DNA of 64,000 bases from Laguncularia racemosa (taxonomy: Eukaryota > Streptophyta > Magnoliopsida > Myrtales > Combretaceae). Each line of letters opens with the position of its first letter. The first letter of the stretch is position 1. Positions 46,603 to 61,100 of the stretch are shown here, one piece after another. The notes under the pieces are model-generated. The model searched no databases, was not told the DNA's origin, and saw nothing but the letters and a program-made list of their open reading frames with translations. The position numbers and the translations under genes were made by a program. The stretch is from contig JBBMOL010000021.1 in NCBI GenBank assembly GCA_037954665.1, positions 2,790,001-2,854,000 on the forward strand. The letters are read 5' to 3'.

Positions 46603-48440
46603 TGCTCTAAAATTATGTGAGAATCATTGTACTATTGATGTTATACTAGAATGGACTACTTTAGTCTTGTCTATGGTGCTTTACCTTACTCTTTTGGAGT
46701 ATTCAACATATATTCTATGCGTCTTTCTTTCTCTCTTTATTCATTGTATCTTTTATAATTGTGTTTTATGATTCTTAACCAAAATCCATATATGGTCCCA
46801 ATAAATTGGTGTTATAGCAAAGTGAGAGATCATGGATTTTGAGGGTTTGTGATACATTGAAGAGATGACCATCTAGTGTAATATTGAGAACTTTGATGGT
46901 TACATGAATTTTAGGTTATAACAAAGGCATATGTAGGGGATATTGGTGTAGCCTTGCATTAAAAAAAAAAAAAAAAACCTTTGAATAGATAGCTATAACC
47001 CATGAAGGATAATCAATGGATAGATTTCAACGTTGAGACAATAACGATGATCCAATAAAGTCTAACAAGAAGTACTAGTAGAGAAGAAGGCTTCCATATT
47101 ATATAAAGTAAATTGGAAGCTCTATATATGACCAAGTCTCTTTATATTAGCTAGTATTGAAGAAAAGGTTGCATTCCCTTGGATGCTTAATGAGTCATCT
47201 GTAAGACTAACATATTTTAGATTACATATCTTTGATAAACAATTTGAAAAATATTGATGTAAAGGTCGATATTAAGATTAATGGATGATCTCACTATGCT
47301 CATTGGCATCTTATTTTCATGAATTCAATGAGACCATGATCTATGGCAAGGGTAATGACTAGAGGATGAAGATTACTAGTGGAAGTGGAGTTAAGGTTAG
47401 ACAACAGACAAGGTAGATATGTATGGTATTAGATTTGAGGCATGTGTTAAAGCTATCTTGTAATGTTTTATCTCTTAGGTTGATGGATCGTGTTGGTTAT
47501 TATAATACAATGAGATATGATATTGCTAAGATATCATATAGAGATCTATTGATGGTAAGACAAGAAAGGTCTAGAAACTCGTTTTTGTTGCAATTAGTGG
47601 TAATTCCTATTATTCTATTAGGGATGTCAATTCTTGGTTGGAGAATCCTGTTATTTTTGTTGTTGAGCATGGAGGATCTAAGAAGTATTTGGTCACTATG
47701 AGTATATTAATTGAGAAGAGTAAAGAGATGTCACGGGTGTCAAAAGACAGTTGGGCATGGTTATGCATAAGGTGAGGGAAGTTCGTAGGTACATGTAATG
47801 TATAAGGTGAGGGAGGTTCGTGGGTACATGTAATGCACTAGATTGCTTAGAGGTGAGTGGGTTTGATAAGACTAAATTGGTGAGTTGCATTGTTAACTTT
47901 GCATAGATATACAAGCAAATGTTTTGAGTTGTGCAAACTTATAAAAAGGTTAAGTTATATTAGGTTTGTGTTTAGAAGTCCATTGATTGAGTTGGCCATT
48001 TGACCTTAAATTTAGGCATTCTATCAACAAATATCTATGGGCAATGAAGTGTTGCATATTACCTTTGATAGCTTCTTAATTTGTGTTTTCTTATTATCTA
48101 AGTTATTTTCAATTTCATATATCAAGGTATGGAGCTAATGTTGATACTATAATATCCTACTAAGTGTATTGAGTGTTGTATAAGAGAGAAAAAAAAATCT
48201 TATGGACTTATAAGAGGAATTGAGTGCTCTAAAATCATATGAGATTTACTATACTACTGGTGTTATTTCTATTATAGATTGGTTTAGTCTTTCCTTTAGC
48301 ATTTTTCTCCTATTATATTATGGTTATTGCCACATAATCTAGGTGTCTCCATACTCTCTTGCCATCTTTCTTAAATGTGTATTGTGTGATCTATAATTTA
48401 AATTAAAAAAAAAAAATCAATTCTAGTTATGAGACCAAAT
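46603..48440 (+). mobile_element. Small internally deleted copia-type LTR remnant
   Basis: 46,603-46,800 and 48,222-48,440 are diverged direct repeats in the same order (GAGTGCTCTAAAAT(T/C)AT(G/A)TGAGA, then TAGTCTT, TATTCATTGTAT-like, ATGGTCCC/GAGACCAAATAGGG). After the left copy, TGGTGTTATAGCAAAGTG (46,807) resembles the initiator-Met PBS TGGTATCAGAGC. Copia gag words lie between. Only about 1.4 kb of internal sequence remains, so most of pol is lost. Confidence 0.65.
46829..47640 (+). pseudogene. Copia gag / pre-integrase remnant
   Basis: Readable pieces are NIENFDGYMNF near 46,886, KLEALYMTKSL (about 47,107-47,140), a weak LCSLASYFHEFNETMIYGKGND (about 47,295-47,360) and LDLRHVLKLSCNVLSLRLMDRVGYY (47,426-47,500), the pre-integrase signature. 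Stops and an A17 run (46,962) break the frame. Confidence 0.65.
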
Positions 48441-51400
48441 AGGGCCATAAAAATGTTCTCCAACCTTATCATTACTTCATTATATGAAGCTTTGATTAAG
48501 TAGATTCGTATGAGATAAATGCATCTTGATCATTAACATTGCTTGCTAGGTATTTATGAAATCTAAACTTTCAAATAAGAATGCAAAGGCTTTAATATTT
48601 GCTAATACTGAGATTCAAGGAGAGTTAAAATTACAATTAAGAATTAGGGTCCATGTATGACCAATATTTTCATAATCAAATGATTGTTTTTGCAAATAGT
48701 GATTGTATGTCTATCCCCAAGTAAACATCCGTGGTGATTTTTTTTTTTAAAAGAAAATATAAGACTTTTAAAGTTCAGTGGCATAAATACTAATTTTAGA
48801 ATATAATGGAACAAGTTCGATTCTCCCTACGTAACAGTTATAATATGATAGTTAGGGAAAGAAGAAAAAAAGAAAAGGAAAACAACAAGAGCTGATATTT
48901 CATGGATAGACTGATTGCAAAGTCACTGGTGACATTATTGTCGAGTAATGGGTTAGTTTGCCTTATTGTAGGCAAATATTTTTTAAAATAGAGACACAAC
49001 AAAAGAAATTCATGGCATATGGTTACAAAATCGTATGCTTAACATGCAATTTAAATTTGCAAAGAAATTGTAGTGTCAAAGTGTGATTTGCTTTACATTT
49101 TTGGGTAGTGAAATTGTAGCTTGGGTATGCAATTTTCATGCTTAAGTAAATAGTGCATTTTGAGCAGTGAAATCGCATGCCAAAACTGTGATTTTATTGT
49201 ATATTTGCACCTCTATCCCTCTTCTTCAGACATACAATTCTCAAATTTTACAACTCCTTACCATTCCTCATCCTTTACACATGTCTCAAAAGCCAGCCAT
49301 GCTTACATACTTCATGTGAATGTCCATGTATTAAAATTTTTCCTACACATTCATTATCATCAGTTTAATGTATGCATTGCATGTAACGTATATTATATTG
49401 TGATTGGAAGATTTTAATTTAATGCCTAAACTTTAAGTGGCAATGTGGCTTCCAAAAATTGTATGTTCAAAATGCAATTTCTATAGAAATCATTGTTGGA
49501 TTTGCAATTTTTATGGAATAGTTAGTGCTAAAATTGCAACTTCAACATGTGATTTCACAATGGTATTTGTGAAATTATTTTTACCTATGCCTTATTTTAA
49601 AAATAAGAGGCAAGCTAATCCATTACTCTATTATTGCTAGTAATTTTAAATGTCCATCCTATTACCATTCTCTATGGACTTTACTTTTAGTAGCTTTCTT
49701 GTTTGTGGCTTTTTCTTTTGGCCAAAGCTTTGTTATTGATGAACGCCATCATCTACGATGTGACATAAGATAATTTGCTTTAACCTACAAGGATTAAGGA
49801 ATGAAAAGGATAAAATATGTTACATTTTAACGGTCAGAAAAATGCATTTAAAATCCTTGAATTATTTTAAAATGCTTACCATCTAAGGCCTAAAACTATT
49901 GACTTTAATAATTAAAATTTAAAATTTCAAAATATAAGACATGAAATCCCATATGGCTACCTAACATTTAAATTTTTTTTCTCATTATGTAGGGTGTTAC
50001 ACAATATTGACATGGTATGCAACATTTTTCTTTTTCAAATCTAAGATTCAAAACCAATTGGAAAATAATTAAAAAAATGGAAAAATAAAGACAAAATATT
50101 AGAAAAGGAAAACATATTAAACTAAACTATAGAGATTGGATGATTGGAGGTGAGTGTGTAATCCTATTATATCTTATATTCTATAATACCTTACTCAATC
50201 AGGTAGATCCTAGGTTGCTATTAAAGGTCACATGCTTTCAAGTACAATTTTTCCAAAACTTACTCCCACAAGATATGTATGGGTATAACACCATACCCTA
50301 TACCTACTCTAAAACTTATACTTAAGGTATATGGGGTACAGGTTTTAGGATACCTTTTACACTCCTTAAAAAATTATTAGATAATAATGATAAATGTAAA
50401 ATTACATGTATATATATATATATATATATATACATTCTACCGAATAAGAAAAAAAAAATATTAAACATATAGACTACAGTGCAAGCCCATCATCCATATA
50501 AAACCTTAAGGAATTTCCTATTTCATTTATTCTATCACTCTCTCATTTCTACATTACTGTTTTTCCACATTTCCTATCTCATTTCTTTCCCATTACTGAC
50601 ATAACCTTTATTGTTATATTTTTCATTGAATGTTGTATTTATAAACTTACTGTGATCGATTTGGTGTTATATATTTTAAGCAAATGAATTAAACATATGG
50701 ATAGATTTTAAGGCTTACATAGGTGGATGTTGTGCCTTCTTCATGGATGCATTTGTGACTTTTGTTTGGTAATTTCAATTTGTCCTAAATGTTATATGAG
50801 GTAGATTTTGTAATAGCACTATTCTAAACTTGTGGAAAGTGTGTCTTCATATGATTTGAATAAATTGGATGTAATTGAAATGTTGACAAGTTCAAGTTAT
50901 CAAAACTTACTTCAAATTTTAATGTTATTTAAAATTTTACAGTTTCCATACCTTGTACCCTATAGAATCTAAATGGTATGTGTTATAGGGTCTTTTTAGG
51001 GTATTACAATTTAGGTTTTGGTTTTAAATTTTGAAAAGTAATACTTATAGGACGAGGTAAAGGTAGAGCACCACACCTTACTTACCTTGTACTTGTTTAC
51101 TCCTATAGATGACTAAGCACTTGGGGAAATGGGTGATGCAATCTATCTTTAAAGTTGGCCAACCACACCATTACTAAGGGGAGGTTGTTACCTTACAAAT
51201 GGGAAGTATGTTTTGCAACCACATATCAGGATGGCTCATACAACCTACTATTCTATGGTGAGCTATGATGCTACCCATATCAAGTAGTGGTTGTGACACA
51301 TCCATGATAATGTTGCATCTAATCAACAAGCTAAAGCAATAAGAAATTATATATAATAGTATAATAGGTATAGAAAGGGCAAAAACATGGATACCAAGAT

Positions 51401-54190
51401 TTGCGTGGAAAATCTTATTCAGAGTGAAAAATCCCATGCAAGTTAGAGAAATCCATTAATATGAATGTGGTGAATATAGAGGATTATACAATCCACATAA
51501 AACTATATACAATTTAGCTATACATGTATATTGGTTCAAAATCAAACTGGGCCAAGATGGGAAGTTATTGATTTGGTTAAACAAACTAAAAAATTTCTCA
51601 TGTAAAAATAATTGCAAATTCAGGTCACTTATAGTAGTTATTGAGTTGTTAACCATTTTCTTTGGTTTGGATCAAAATCCAATCATTTTGACCTAAGAGT
51701 AGCCAAATTGTTATTCTTTCAATCTAGGGAAGGAGGTTGGAATACCCAACATCTTATATTGATCATGAGTCCCATCTGGTTACGATGCATCCTAATAGGC
51801 AACCAACCCAAAGAGAGAGTTGGTTATTAACACCTTATTGGTCAACCAGCTTCCAATATAATTTTGTTTAGTATTTGTGTTTTTTCTTTCTTTCCTTCTT
51901 TATTTATATTTTTGTTTGTCTTTTCTTTATTATTTTGGAGCCTCATTACAAAACATGAACAGAAGGAATTCGCCGATTGACAAGTGGATGGAAATGAAAT
52001 AATGGTTATAAAGGAGTTGATTGGCTAAATGTGCGAGATTTCACCATTTTAAATTAATAGATGGTAGAACTTCTTTGCCAAGAAAGAAATAATAATGTAA
52101 AAAGAAGAAAAAAATCATTTAGTACTTCAACAACCAGCAACGAAAGCCATGAATCTTGCATCAAAAGTCAATAAAAAACAAAAAGACAAGATTCCCGAGC
52201 AGCAACTAGCAGACTATATGAATACTAACTGCAATAAAGATCGTCCAATTTCCTCTGTGAAATTACTTTTCTACAAATCATTAACATCAGCCAAGCAATT
52301 TCAATCAACAGTATGGTTTCATCGAATATCCTTTGTTAGTGTAGCAATCAGTTGAATATCTAGCTTAGTACAATATTGAAGCTTACTTTGTCGCGTTAAC
52401 ATTGTTTGACTGTAACGATATTGTATAAAGATTACCTAACTATATGTAATCATTGAAAATGAGCAAAATACATATGATCTGTGGGAGAACAATTTTCAGC
52501 AGCTAATAGCACTGCCAATGCTTCACCACAAGTGCAACACTTAGAACCTGCAATGAGGGGTTACTCGGATGATACACCGCCGATAGGTTTATTTCCCCTC
52601 CATAGTCAGCCGCCAGAAGCGAAAAACGTAAGCTCAAAATCTTTGACTACAGCTTGAAATCAACACTTTCTTGGTCTCTCTTTGAGGCGACAAATAAATG
52701 CTTTCCTATGAAGCTGAAGAGTCGTGTTAATCCATCTTGACTTTTATTTATATTTAAAAATATTTGTATTTTGACAATCATCATCCATAATCCGATTTAT
52801 TTATTAATTATTTACAAAAGCTTAGACTAATAATTTGACCCTTTTAATAAGCATATTTTGAATTTGAATTAGATTCATATGTTAGTTAAAAGGTTGTAGA
52901 AAGTAAATTTATATGATAGTTTTACATATATAGGAAAAGCGCAATAATAAAATTAAGGTTAATAAATAAAAATGACATTTTCTTAACACTTAAGCATAAA
53001 ATTACAACCTACAAAAGTTTAATAAAATAAAATTTGATCAAAACGTAACAAATCTAAACATTGATCGACTACATTAACTTATTAGTGGTAATTCCCAAAT
53101 TAATCATATGTTCTTCAAGTGGGTTTTCCTCCACATTTGACAAGAACATTCAGTCTCGCAGAGAGTATAACAGACTGTAACATACAATCAAATTTACATA
53201 ATTATGGAAAATATGGTAAAGATTTGTGGCATTTATGTTAAATATATTTAATAAATTAATTAAGGGAAAGCATCAACTCGTAGAATTGAGCATGAGAAAG
53301 AAAATAGGACAAGTACGCTGAAGTCTTGTTTTATTATTTTCATGTATTTCTAATTAATGTTATCTTTATTGATGAAAATAAGTTTAAATTTTTTTGGAAT
53401 TTGGTGTCTTTCACAAAGTTATATCACCACATTTACATCTTTTGTGTGTGTGTGTGTGTGTTTAACATCCTTGTCAAATTCTCATTAAAATAAGAAAACA
53501 TTTTTTGTAAATATTTTTTAACAAAACATCTTCTAGAGGAATATATTTACACCAAATACTAAATTAAAAAAAAAACTTATAATAGGAATTTCTAACGAAT
53601 AAAAAAATAAAAAAAATTATATAAATAATATACCTTCAAGAGGGATTAAATATTTTAAAAATTATAAAAACTCGGTCCATCTTAGAGACAAATATGAAAT
53701 TCCCACCAAGGACATGCGAGAAATGACGGTAATTATGCATCTAATGTTTTCTAACTTAAAATACATTATTATAATACGCAAGACAAAACAGAAGGGAAAA
53801 CTTTTGTTAATACATTATCATAATAGAGTATACCAATGTTTTCTGAATTAACATATAGGTGAAAAAAAACCATATAAAATAAAACATTAAAAATGTTACC
53901 ATACTTATGATTTTGAAGATGTGCATGCTGACGACCGAGAAGGAGATCTCTTTGTCAAATTCCAAAACAGATCCAAAGAAAAAATAGTTGAAGTTTCAAT
54001 TCCCTCGCAATCCTATACTATCTTGCTTGTAACCCTTGAATTCGGTCATGCATTCGATTTCCAATTCTGCGGCTTGATTATATTGATCTCATATCTTACT
54101 TTTGAAAAGACTTCTATGAACCTATCTCTGTCGATTATTTTCAATAAACGGGTCAAAACAAGCACTATGTTCGAACTTTCCATATAGAAC
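48441..54190. other. Gene-free AT-rich stretch upstream of the P450
   Basis: 49,020-49,560 has recurring AAATTGCATGC/GTGATTT words. (TA)n occurs at 50,407-50,432 and (GT)n at about 53,443-53,461. About 52,490-52,640 is locally richer in G+C and exon-like but unassigned. No full gene, RNA gene or transposon protein was recognised. Confidence 0.45.
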
Positions 54191-54198
54191 TATAAATA
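54191..54198 (+). promoter_or_regulatory. Candidate TATA box of the P450 gene
   Basis: TATAAATA lies 95-102 bases before the start codon at 54,293, compatible with a leader of about 60-70 bases. Confidence 0.6.
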
Positions 54199-54292
54199 AA
54201 GCACCAAGATTACATGCAAAACACAACACAATATATCTCTCAACTTTATACTCTAAAACCCTAATTTGATAGCTAATATTTCCCATCAAAAT

Positions 54293-57200
54293 ATGTTTCT
54301 AATTCTTCCATCCCCTGTTCTCATCATTGCTTTTCTAATATCAGTTTTCACTATATTCAAATATAGGAAAAGAAACAAAGTAAAAAATGTTACCACCTCA
54401 AAGTTGCCTCCAGGAGCAAAAAGGTTTCCACTCATAGGAAACCTACACCAAATGGTTGGCTCACTCCCTCACCATTCACTAAGGGACTTGGCTAAAAAGC
54501 ATGGTCCTATAATGCACCTTCAATTGGGTGAAATCCTAACCATAGTCATTTCATCTCCGGACATTGCAAAAGAAATCCTAAAGGACCATGAACTTAGCTT
54601 TGCTCAAAGGCCTGAAATTACTGCCCTAGAAGTCATGTCATATGAAAATTCGAGCTTTATTTTCTCCCCCTATGGCGAGTATTGGAGGCAAATGCGCAAA
54701 ATCGTGGTGCTTGAACTCTTGAGTAATAAGCGTGTCATGTCGTTTCGACCCATTAGAGAGCAAGAAGTATGGAACCTTATGAGAAATATTCATGCCTTTG
54801 CTGGTCAAAGAATTAACTTGAGCCAAATGGTTTTGTCCTTAATCAATGACATGACTTCTAGGGCTGCGTTCGGTGAAAGGTGCAAGTATCAAGAGGAATT
54901 CATTTCATTCCTCAAGGAAGTGACCACAATTGGTGGTGGATTCGAGCTTACTGATTTATTCCCTACTATAAAAATTCTTCGATTGAGTTCTAGATCGAAG
55001 CCGACGTGGGAGAGATTGCACCGAAAGATCGATGCAATACTCAATCACATTATTGAAGATCATAAGTTGAAAATGAAAATATCAGATGGCACTAATAATG
55101 ATGAGGCAAGAGAGGATTTGGTTGATGTCCTTTTGAATCTTCAAAAGAGTGACGATGAACTCAAGACCATAATCAGGATGGACGTCGTTAAGAATGTTAT
55201 CATGGTAAGTTATATGCATGATTTAAATCTGATTCGATACATGATAAATGCCTAGGAGCTCAACATTTAAGCTATTTTTTGTATCTTATAGGTTAAGAAA
55301 CTATGGATTTTCATTACAAAATATATATTTGTTTGGCCTAACATGACATGTGACAAGACATTGTTCATATTCATATGAAAGTACGCCAGCAAAATGAGGT
55401 TTCATAAATAGTTTGATAATATTAAAAGTCTTACCAACACTCTAAACGATAAAAATGCGTAAAAATGGACCTCCAATAATGTGTATATTATTTTAATTCC
55501 ATATCTTTTGGCATGAGAATTATAGTCACATATTTAATATGAGAGCTTACTAATTTATTTTTTCCAGTGATAACGAATAATATGCAATACCTGAACTTTT
55601 ATTGCACCATTCATGATAACATGCATGAATCTTTACATTGAACCACATGTTAAAAACTTTCAATCTCGTTAATATTAATATATATATATTTATTTATTTA
55701 TTATTTTTAATTTTTCTTTCTTAAAATTTATGCAGGCATCACATATGAATCAAAAGTTTACAAAAGAAAATACACGATAACCAACTAATCTATCAATCTG
55801 AGCTAGTCCTCAATGTATTTATTTATGTACTTACTAATATTTTTTAAAGCTAGTGACTTAATCTATAATGCGCACATGGATTTCATTGGTTAGGTATACC
55901 TGGCAAGAAGCATCTGCAGTATATATTACCAGTTTCTTCTTAATTCTTAATTGAAAATGGTTTAAAAAAAAATATTGTTAATGTTTACACACCTCAATTC
56001 AACATGACACAATCTAATACTAGATTTGTATATTTCTTTTTTTCACTACACGCAACCTAGGCTATGAAAAGAATTGTCCACAAGCATATATGAGTTAATT
56101 GTTTCATTTTAATAATTTTTTATTATATGCTACTATGTGCCATTTGAGTGTCGTTCAAACCGAACAAACCGGTTTTATACTTACCTTTGTAATTAACATG
56201 TTAACAATTGTCATGTGGGAATGTATCTTATTAAATTTTTCGTTTTTATAAAATCATTCAAACAAACCGGTTTTATAATATTAATATGTAACGACTTGAT
56301 CGAAACTCCACCCATTGAGGTATTGTCCATTTTGATACAACATGCGACATGGTTTTGTCCCTTGATGCAATGGCTTTCTAGGGAGTCACCTATCTTGGGA
56401 GTGCTCTAGGTTCCAACAAACTCTAAGTTTCCATACCAAAAGGCACCTCGATAATTTAGAGTTCTATCAACTTTTATTTAAAGTATCTCATACTCCCCCA
56501 CTAATAAAACTGACATCCTTGTCAGTTTGTTACTCAGATTTAGGATCACAAATTCGATAGGAAGGACTTTAGAGGTGCTTCCATACTGTAACACTTTGCC
56601 ATGTGTGATACTTAACTCTACTACTTCCAACTGGTATATCACTCTAATATCATTTATAATGACTTGACTAGAACTCTACTCATTGAGGTATTCTCTACTT
56701 TGATACAACACGTTGCATAGTTTTGTCTCTTGGTGTAGTGGCTTCTCAAGAGATCATCCATCTTGGGAGTACTTTAAATGGAGTGTGCTTAACTTCAAAA
56801 TTCCAATGAATTTTGGGCTGTTATATCAAAAGTCATCTCAATAATTTAGAGTTTTATCAACTTTTATTTAAGAGATCTCACCTAATGCCCCCATGACAAT
56901 TATCAAAATCGGGATTTGAATTCTCGTTTAGCACCGTCGTTATGTGTAATTTCTTCTATATCTGCGATATCAAAGTGCTGACAAGTCAAACAACAGTATG
57001 TATTTCACCATACATAAATAAGCTATCTTTGATTATGTTGATTGGTTTGAGTGGCATCGTCAAATTCATTGACCATCTGAAAAAAAAAAAAAATTGCACA
57101 CGAATACTACCTCTAAACTGATATTTAGTTACTAATAAACTTTTTGAACTCTTTAAGAACTCTTTAAATTCTTGCGCTATGATTTCATCTTTTCATAATT

Positions 57201-58091
57201 TTTAAAAGTATGTATAGACAACTCAAACATCACTCAAAGTTTAAAAAACATTGCTACTTATAATTCATTTAGTAATGATTTTAATGATTTGAATTTATTT
57301 ATATATATCATTTCAAAAATTAAAAGTAATATAAAATTATACTTTAAAAGTTTAGAGTCTATTTATACTTGATTCATAATGATTATATTTTTATTTGCTT
57401 GGTTTATATTGAACACCTCGGAACATTGAATACAAATTCAAAATAATTTTCATTTCAGGAAATTTTCTCAGCTGGAACAGACACATCATCAACGACAATC
57501 GAATGGGCCATTTCAGAGTTACTTAGGAACCCTAAAGTCATGCTGAAAGCACAATCCGAGGTGCGTAGTGTCCTCAAGGGCAAGACCAAAATCCACGAGT
57601 CAGACATGGAGAACTTGCCCTACCTTAAAAATGTGGTGAAAGAGACACTTAGGCTCCATCCACCTGGTCCATTAATGGCAAGAGAAGCAAGAGAAAAATG
57701 TGTGATAAATGGCTATGAAATACCCTTCAAAGCTAAAATCATAATCAACACATGGGCCATAGGAAGAGACTCCAATCATTGGCCTAATGCTGAAGTGTTT
57801 ATGCCTGAGAGATTTGAGGATGGTTCATTGGACTATAGAGGTGGGACTTTTGGGTACATTCCTTTCGGTGGAGGAAGGAGGATTTGCCCTGGAATTAGCT
57901 TTGGAATTGCGAACATTGAGCTTCCACTTGCACTCTTGTTGTACCATTTTGATTGGAGTTTTCCGGATGGAATCAAGCCTGAAGAACTTGACATGACTGA
58001 GACTTTTGGGATTACTTCTAGGAGGAAGAATAATCTGGTTTTGATCCCCACTCCCTATGTTGCCTTGTCCGAGGATGATTTCAAGAAATAA
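54293..58091 (+). CDS. Cytochrome P450, CYP71D type, microsomal monooxygenase
   Basis: Two exons, 54293-55204 and 57459-58091 (phase-0 intron of 2254 bp, GTAAGT...TTTCAG), encode 514 residues with no defect. Residues 1-22 form the ER signal anchor, followed by a basic patch KYRKRNK and the proline hinge LPPGAKRFPLIGN. Other marks: SFAQRPE, C-helix WRQMRK, I-helix AGTDTSST (309-316), ExxR KETLR (E366-R369), PERF (420-423) and haem loop FGGGRRICPG (440-449, axial C447). The single intron before the I-helix is where the CYP71 clan has it. CYP71D members oxidise terpenoids, flavonoids or indole alkaloids; the substrate cannot be told here. The first ATG after the TATA box gives the full membrane anchor, so it was chosen. 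Confidence 0.95.
56289..56880. repeat. Diverged direct repeat inside the P450 intron
   Basis: 56,289-56,490 (TAACGACTTGATCGAAACTC... ...AACTTTTATTTAAAG) recurs at 56,657-56,880 in the same orientation with many substitutions. The pair brackets a unique stretch with TGACATCCTTGTCAGT. It could be the two ends of an old insertion or a tandem copy of one repeat. Confidence 0.75.
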
Positions 58092-58127
58092 GTGGAATTC
58101 TTAGACTGTACCATAGAATCTATATCG

Positions 58128-58133
58128 AATAAA
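58128..58133 (+). terminator. Candidate poly(A) signal of the P450 gene
   Basis: AATAAA lies 37 bases after the TAA and is followed by a T-rich stretch; it is a plausible near-upstream element. Confidence 0.5.
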
Positions 58134-61100
58134 CTTATGGTTTTTTTTTTATTATTATTATAGGATTTGATTCTACATACACATGTTATTCTCTTTTCAA
58201 TAAGTTACAGTTAGTAAACTCTATTTGTAGTGGATGGATGACCTATTTAAGTACCTAAATATGTTTATACAAATTGTCTTTGTGAAGTTTGCTTTTAAAG
58301 TGAGTGATATTTACATTTTAGGTTTAGAATTTGATTATGTGAGATTTCTTTTATGTTATTCTCTGTTATCAATCATTTATTTCCTTAGAGAAAGCGATTA
58401 TACAACAATAATCATCTTAGTTGAAGTCAAGACTCAGCAGATAAAGCATGGGGACTAAAATTGTGTAAAAGTCAACACAGATAAGTATAACCATAAATTA
58501 ACTGGAATCCATTAATTCAAAATTTACAAAGTATCTATAATTATTTTATTTCGTCTCCTTTAGAAAAAGAAAAAGGGAAAAAAAAAAAGAAAAGAGAAAG
58601 GAAAAGAAACAGTGTGGTGGTATTGAGATAATTTTGCATAAAGGCTCTAAACCATCATCAAAGCATGCTCATGAAAAGATCAACCCTAGCTAGAAGGTAC
58701 ATCCTTCAATCGTAAACCCGATGTGGAGTTTAAAACTTGGAATAAGGGACGAGATTAGTCGACCGGCGACCAGTGAAGATGAATCCTAGGTAACGAATGA
58801 AGGATTTGGTTGAAGCCGATTGGTTTAGTCAAACTATTGGTCGAAGCTGCCGGACATTGTCCCATGTTGTTAGGGTCGGCCGCAAAGTAAGTCAAAAAAG
58901 AAAAGAAAATAATGATGTAAGATTTTATCTTAGTTCATCCGTTAATTAAGGCTACGTCCAGTAAAGGATTCCACTAAAATTAGCATCTCACTCTCTTGTT
59001 TTTTGTTACTCAATTACAAGTGAAAAAGAGAATATATAGAATGATTATTCATTGGCTGAAGCCCAAACTTTTAATAAATAAACAAAGGCTTAATTGCTAA
59101 AAGCCTTCTGGCGTCCAGGGGGTGTTGCCCTCTTGAGACCCCTGCTGGGGCGACTTCCCTAAACCCTCGCCTGATCAGCGTGGAGTGGGATCCACGTGCT
59201 TTCCTGTCGTAGGAAAGTATGAACCACACCCCAACACATGTTACTGATTGGAATCATGCCTCTCGCGTCTCTTTAGTTTCCTATGTTGTATTCTAGATTG
59301 GTTTTGGTTCTTTAGTAATTTAAAGACCATCCATAGTATTATTTTAGGATGTTAGTAACAAGAAAAGTTTCGCAGTACCTAAATACTTTTTATATCTCGC
59401 AGTGTTTCATCCAGAGCTTTTAGGAAATTCCAAAGTCCATTCACCTATATATATATATATTATGTGATAAATCTTGCTCTCTTTTCATAGTCTTTCACCA
59501 CAATATATTTGAGTTTTTTAATTTAAATCATTGTCTTTATTATTTCCTTTACTGTTTTGTTTATTATTATTTGTTGCATCCTGTGTGATCTATTTGCTTC
59601 AATGCTCGTGCTCATCATCGCAACCGAAACCTCTTGTTATCAACCAAATCCGAAGCCACCATAACTAAAGAGCTCACATTATCACATGGTAACTCCAATT
59701 AGGTAGCAATTCTTGATACCATGGATAATATAACTCTAATCATACCGGAAATACAATTGCTCTACAGTAAAAAATGGAAGCTAATATGTTATGATAATAT
59801 TTAAACTTAAATAGGATCTCACGAACTTCACAGAGAAATTGATTATTCATCAATGAAATAGGGTGATTATTCAGGTGTCTAATGAAGGTTGATACGAAAG
59901 AAATATGATCATGACCCTTTGTCAATCCTTAATGTGCTTACAACAAGCCATGGGAAATGAATATTAAACCTTCAATTATTTTATTTTATTTATTTATTTA
60001 TCTTTTTTGGTTGGACCATTGTTTTAAATGAAGATATTTTTTCTAGTAGCGCATCCCTTATTATTATTATTATTATTATTTATTTTCAGAATTAAAGAAA
60101 GGGATAAGTGTACGTTGGACTAGATCTTTTTACTAGACCTAGACTTCTCAAAACAATCTCTATACCCTTTAATTACATATTGTCATTACAAGTGAAAAAA
60201 CAAGAAGTAAGATACCAATATTGAAGATTCCCCAATTCACAATATGTTATTGGAGATGAGATATTTAAGGGCACCATTTGTTTTGATTTTTCCTGATTTC
60301 GGCCTAGAAATTTACACGCCAATATTTTGGATTCGCAATCCGAATTTTCAGTCCATTTCTCCAATTGAAACAAATAAATTTGAAGCTCAAATCACGAGTT
60401 GACGATGTAATATCAATTGGAACCAATATATTTCAATGGAAACAGGAAATCCATCGCATATTATCAATGTCAACGATTAGCACAGAAACCAGAATAAGAA
60501 TTAATGCATGTTCTAATCGTTGTTCACGGGGCAAAAATGATTTGTTCCTCTTGATATTGGTCGATTTCGCGGACCTTGACCCTAGTTTGGGGCTTTTTGC
60601 AGTGTTTACATCTTTTGTGATATGATTGCTACTATATTTTGATTACATTACAATAGCATCGACTCAATTTGGGATTCGGAAGTTGGATGAGAATATCAAT
60701 TTTAACTTGAGGAAATTGTCTGTGATGGCGATTTTGATGTAGGATGGGTTGAAGGAGGCACTGACTAATAAATTGCAAAAGCTAGGTACACTGATTTACA
60801 TGTTACTAGGAAAAGAAAATATTGAATGGTAGGACTGTAAAACCCAAATTTCATATACATCTATTAAACTAATTTGTTTTATGATTGGAAATTCAATTTT
60901 ATGGATAACATTTAGGAAAAATGTTAACAAGATAATTAAAAGATACTAATAACTAGCCATAAGATAGGACAAATGTTACAGCCAAAGAATTAAGTTTAAA
61001 AAGTTGCCACGTTGGCATAAAGACTATTATACATAGAAGTAGTTTGGAAGAATACACGAATAGCGGGAGCACAAATTTACAATAAAGACATTTATAGTAG

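Noticed and set aside
53921..54187. 88-codon frame just upstream of the P450
   Set aside because: No family match and it covers the candidate P450 promoter region.
54266..54292. Upstream in-frame TTG as start of the P450
   Set aside because: Plant translation starts at ATG; the ATG at 54,293 gives a normal membrane anchor.
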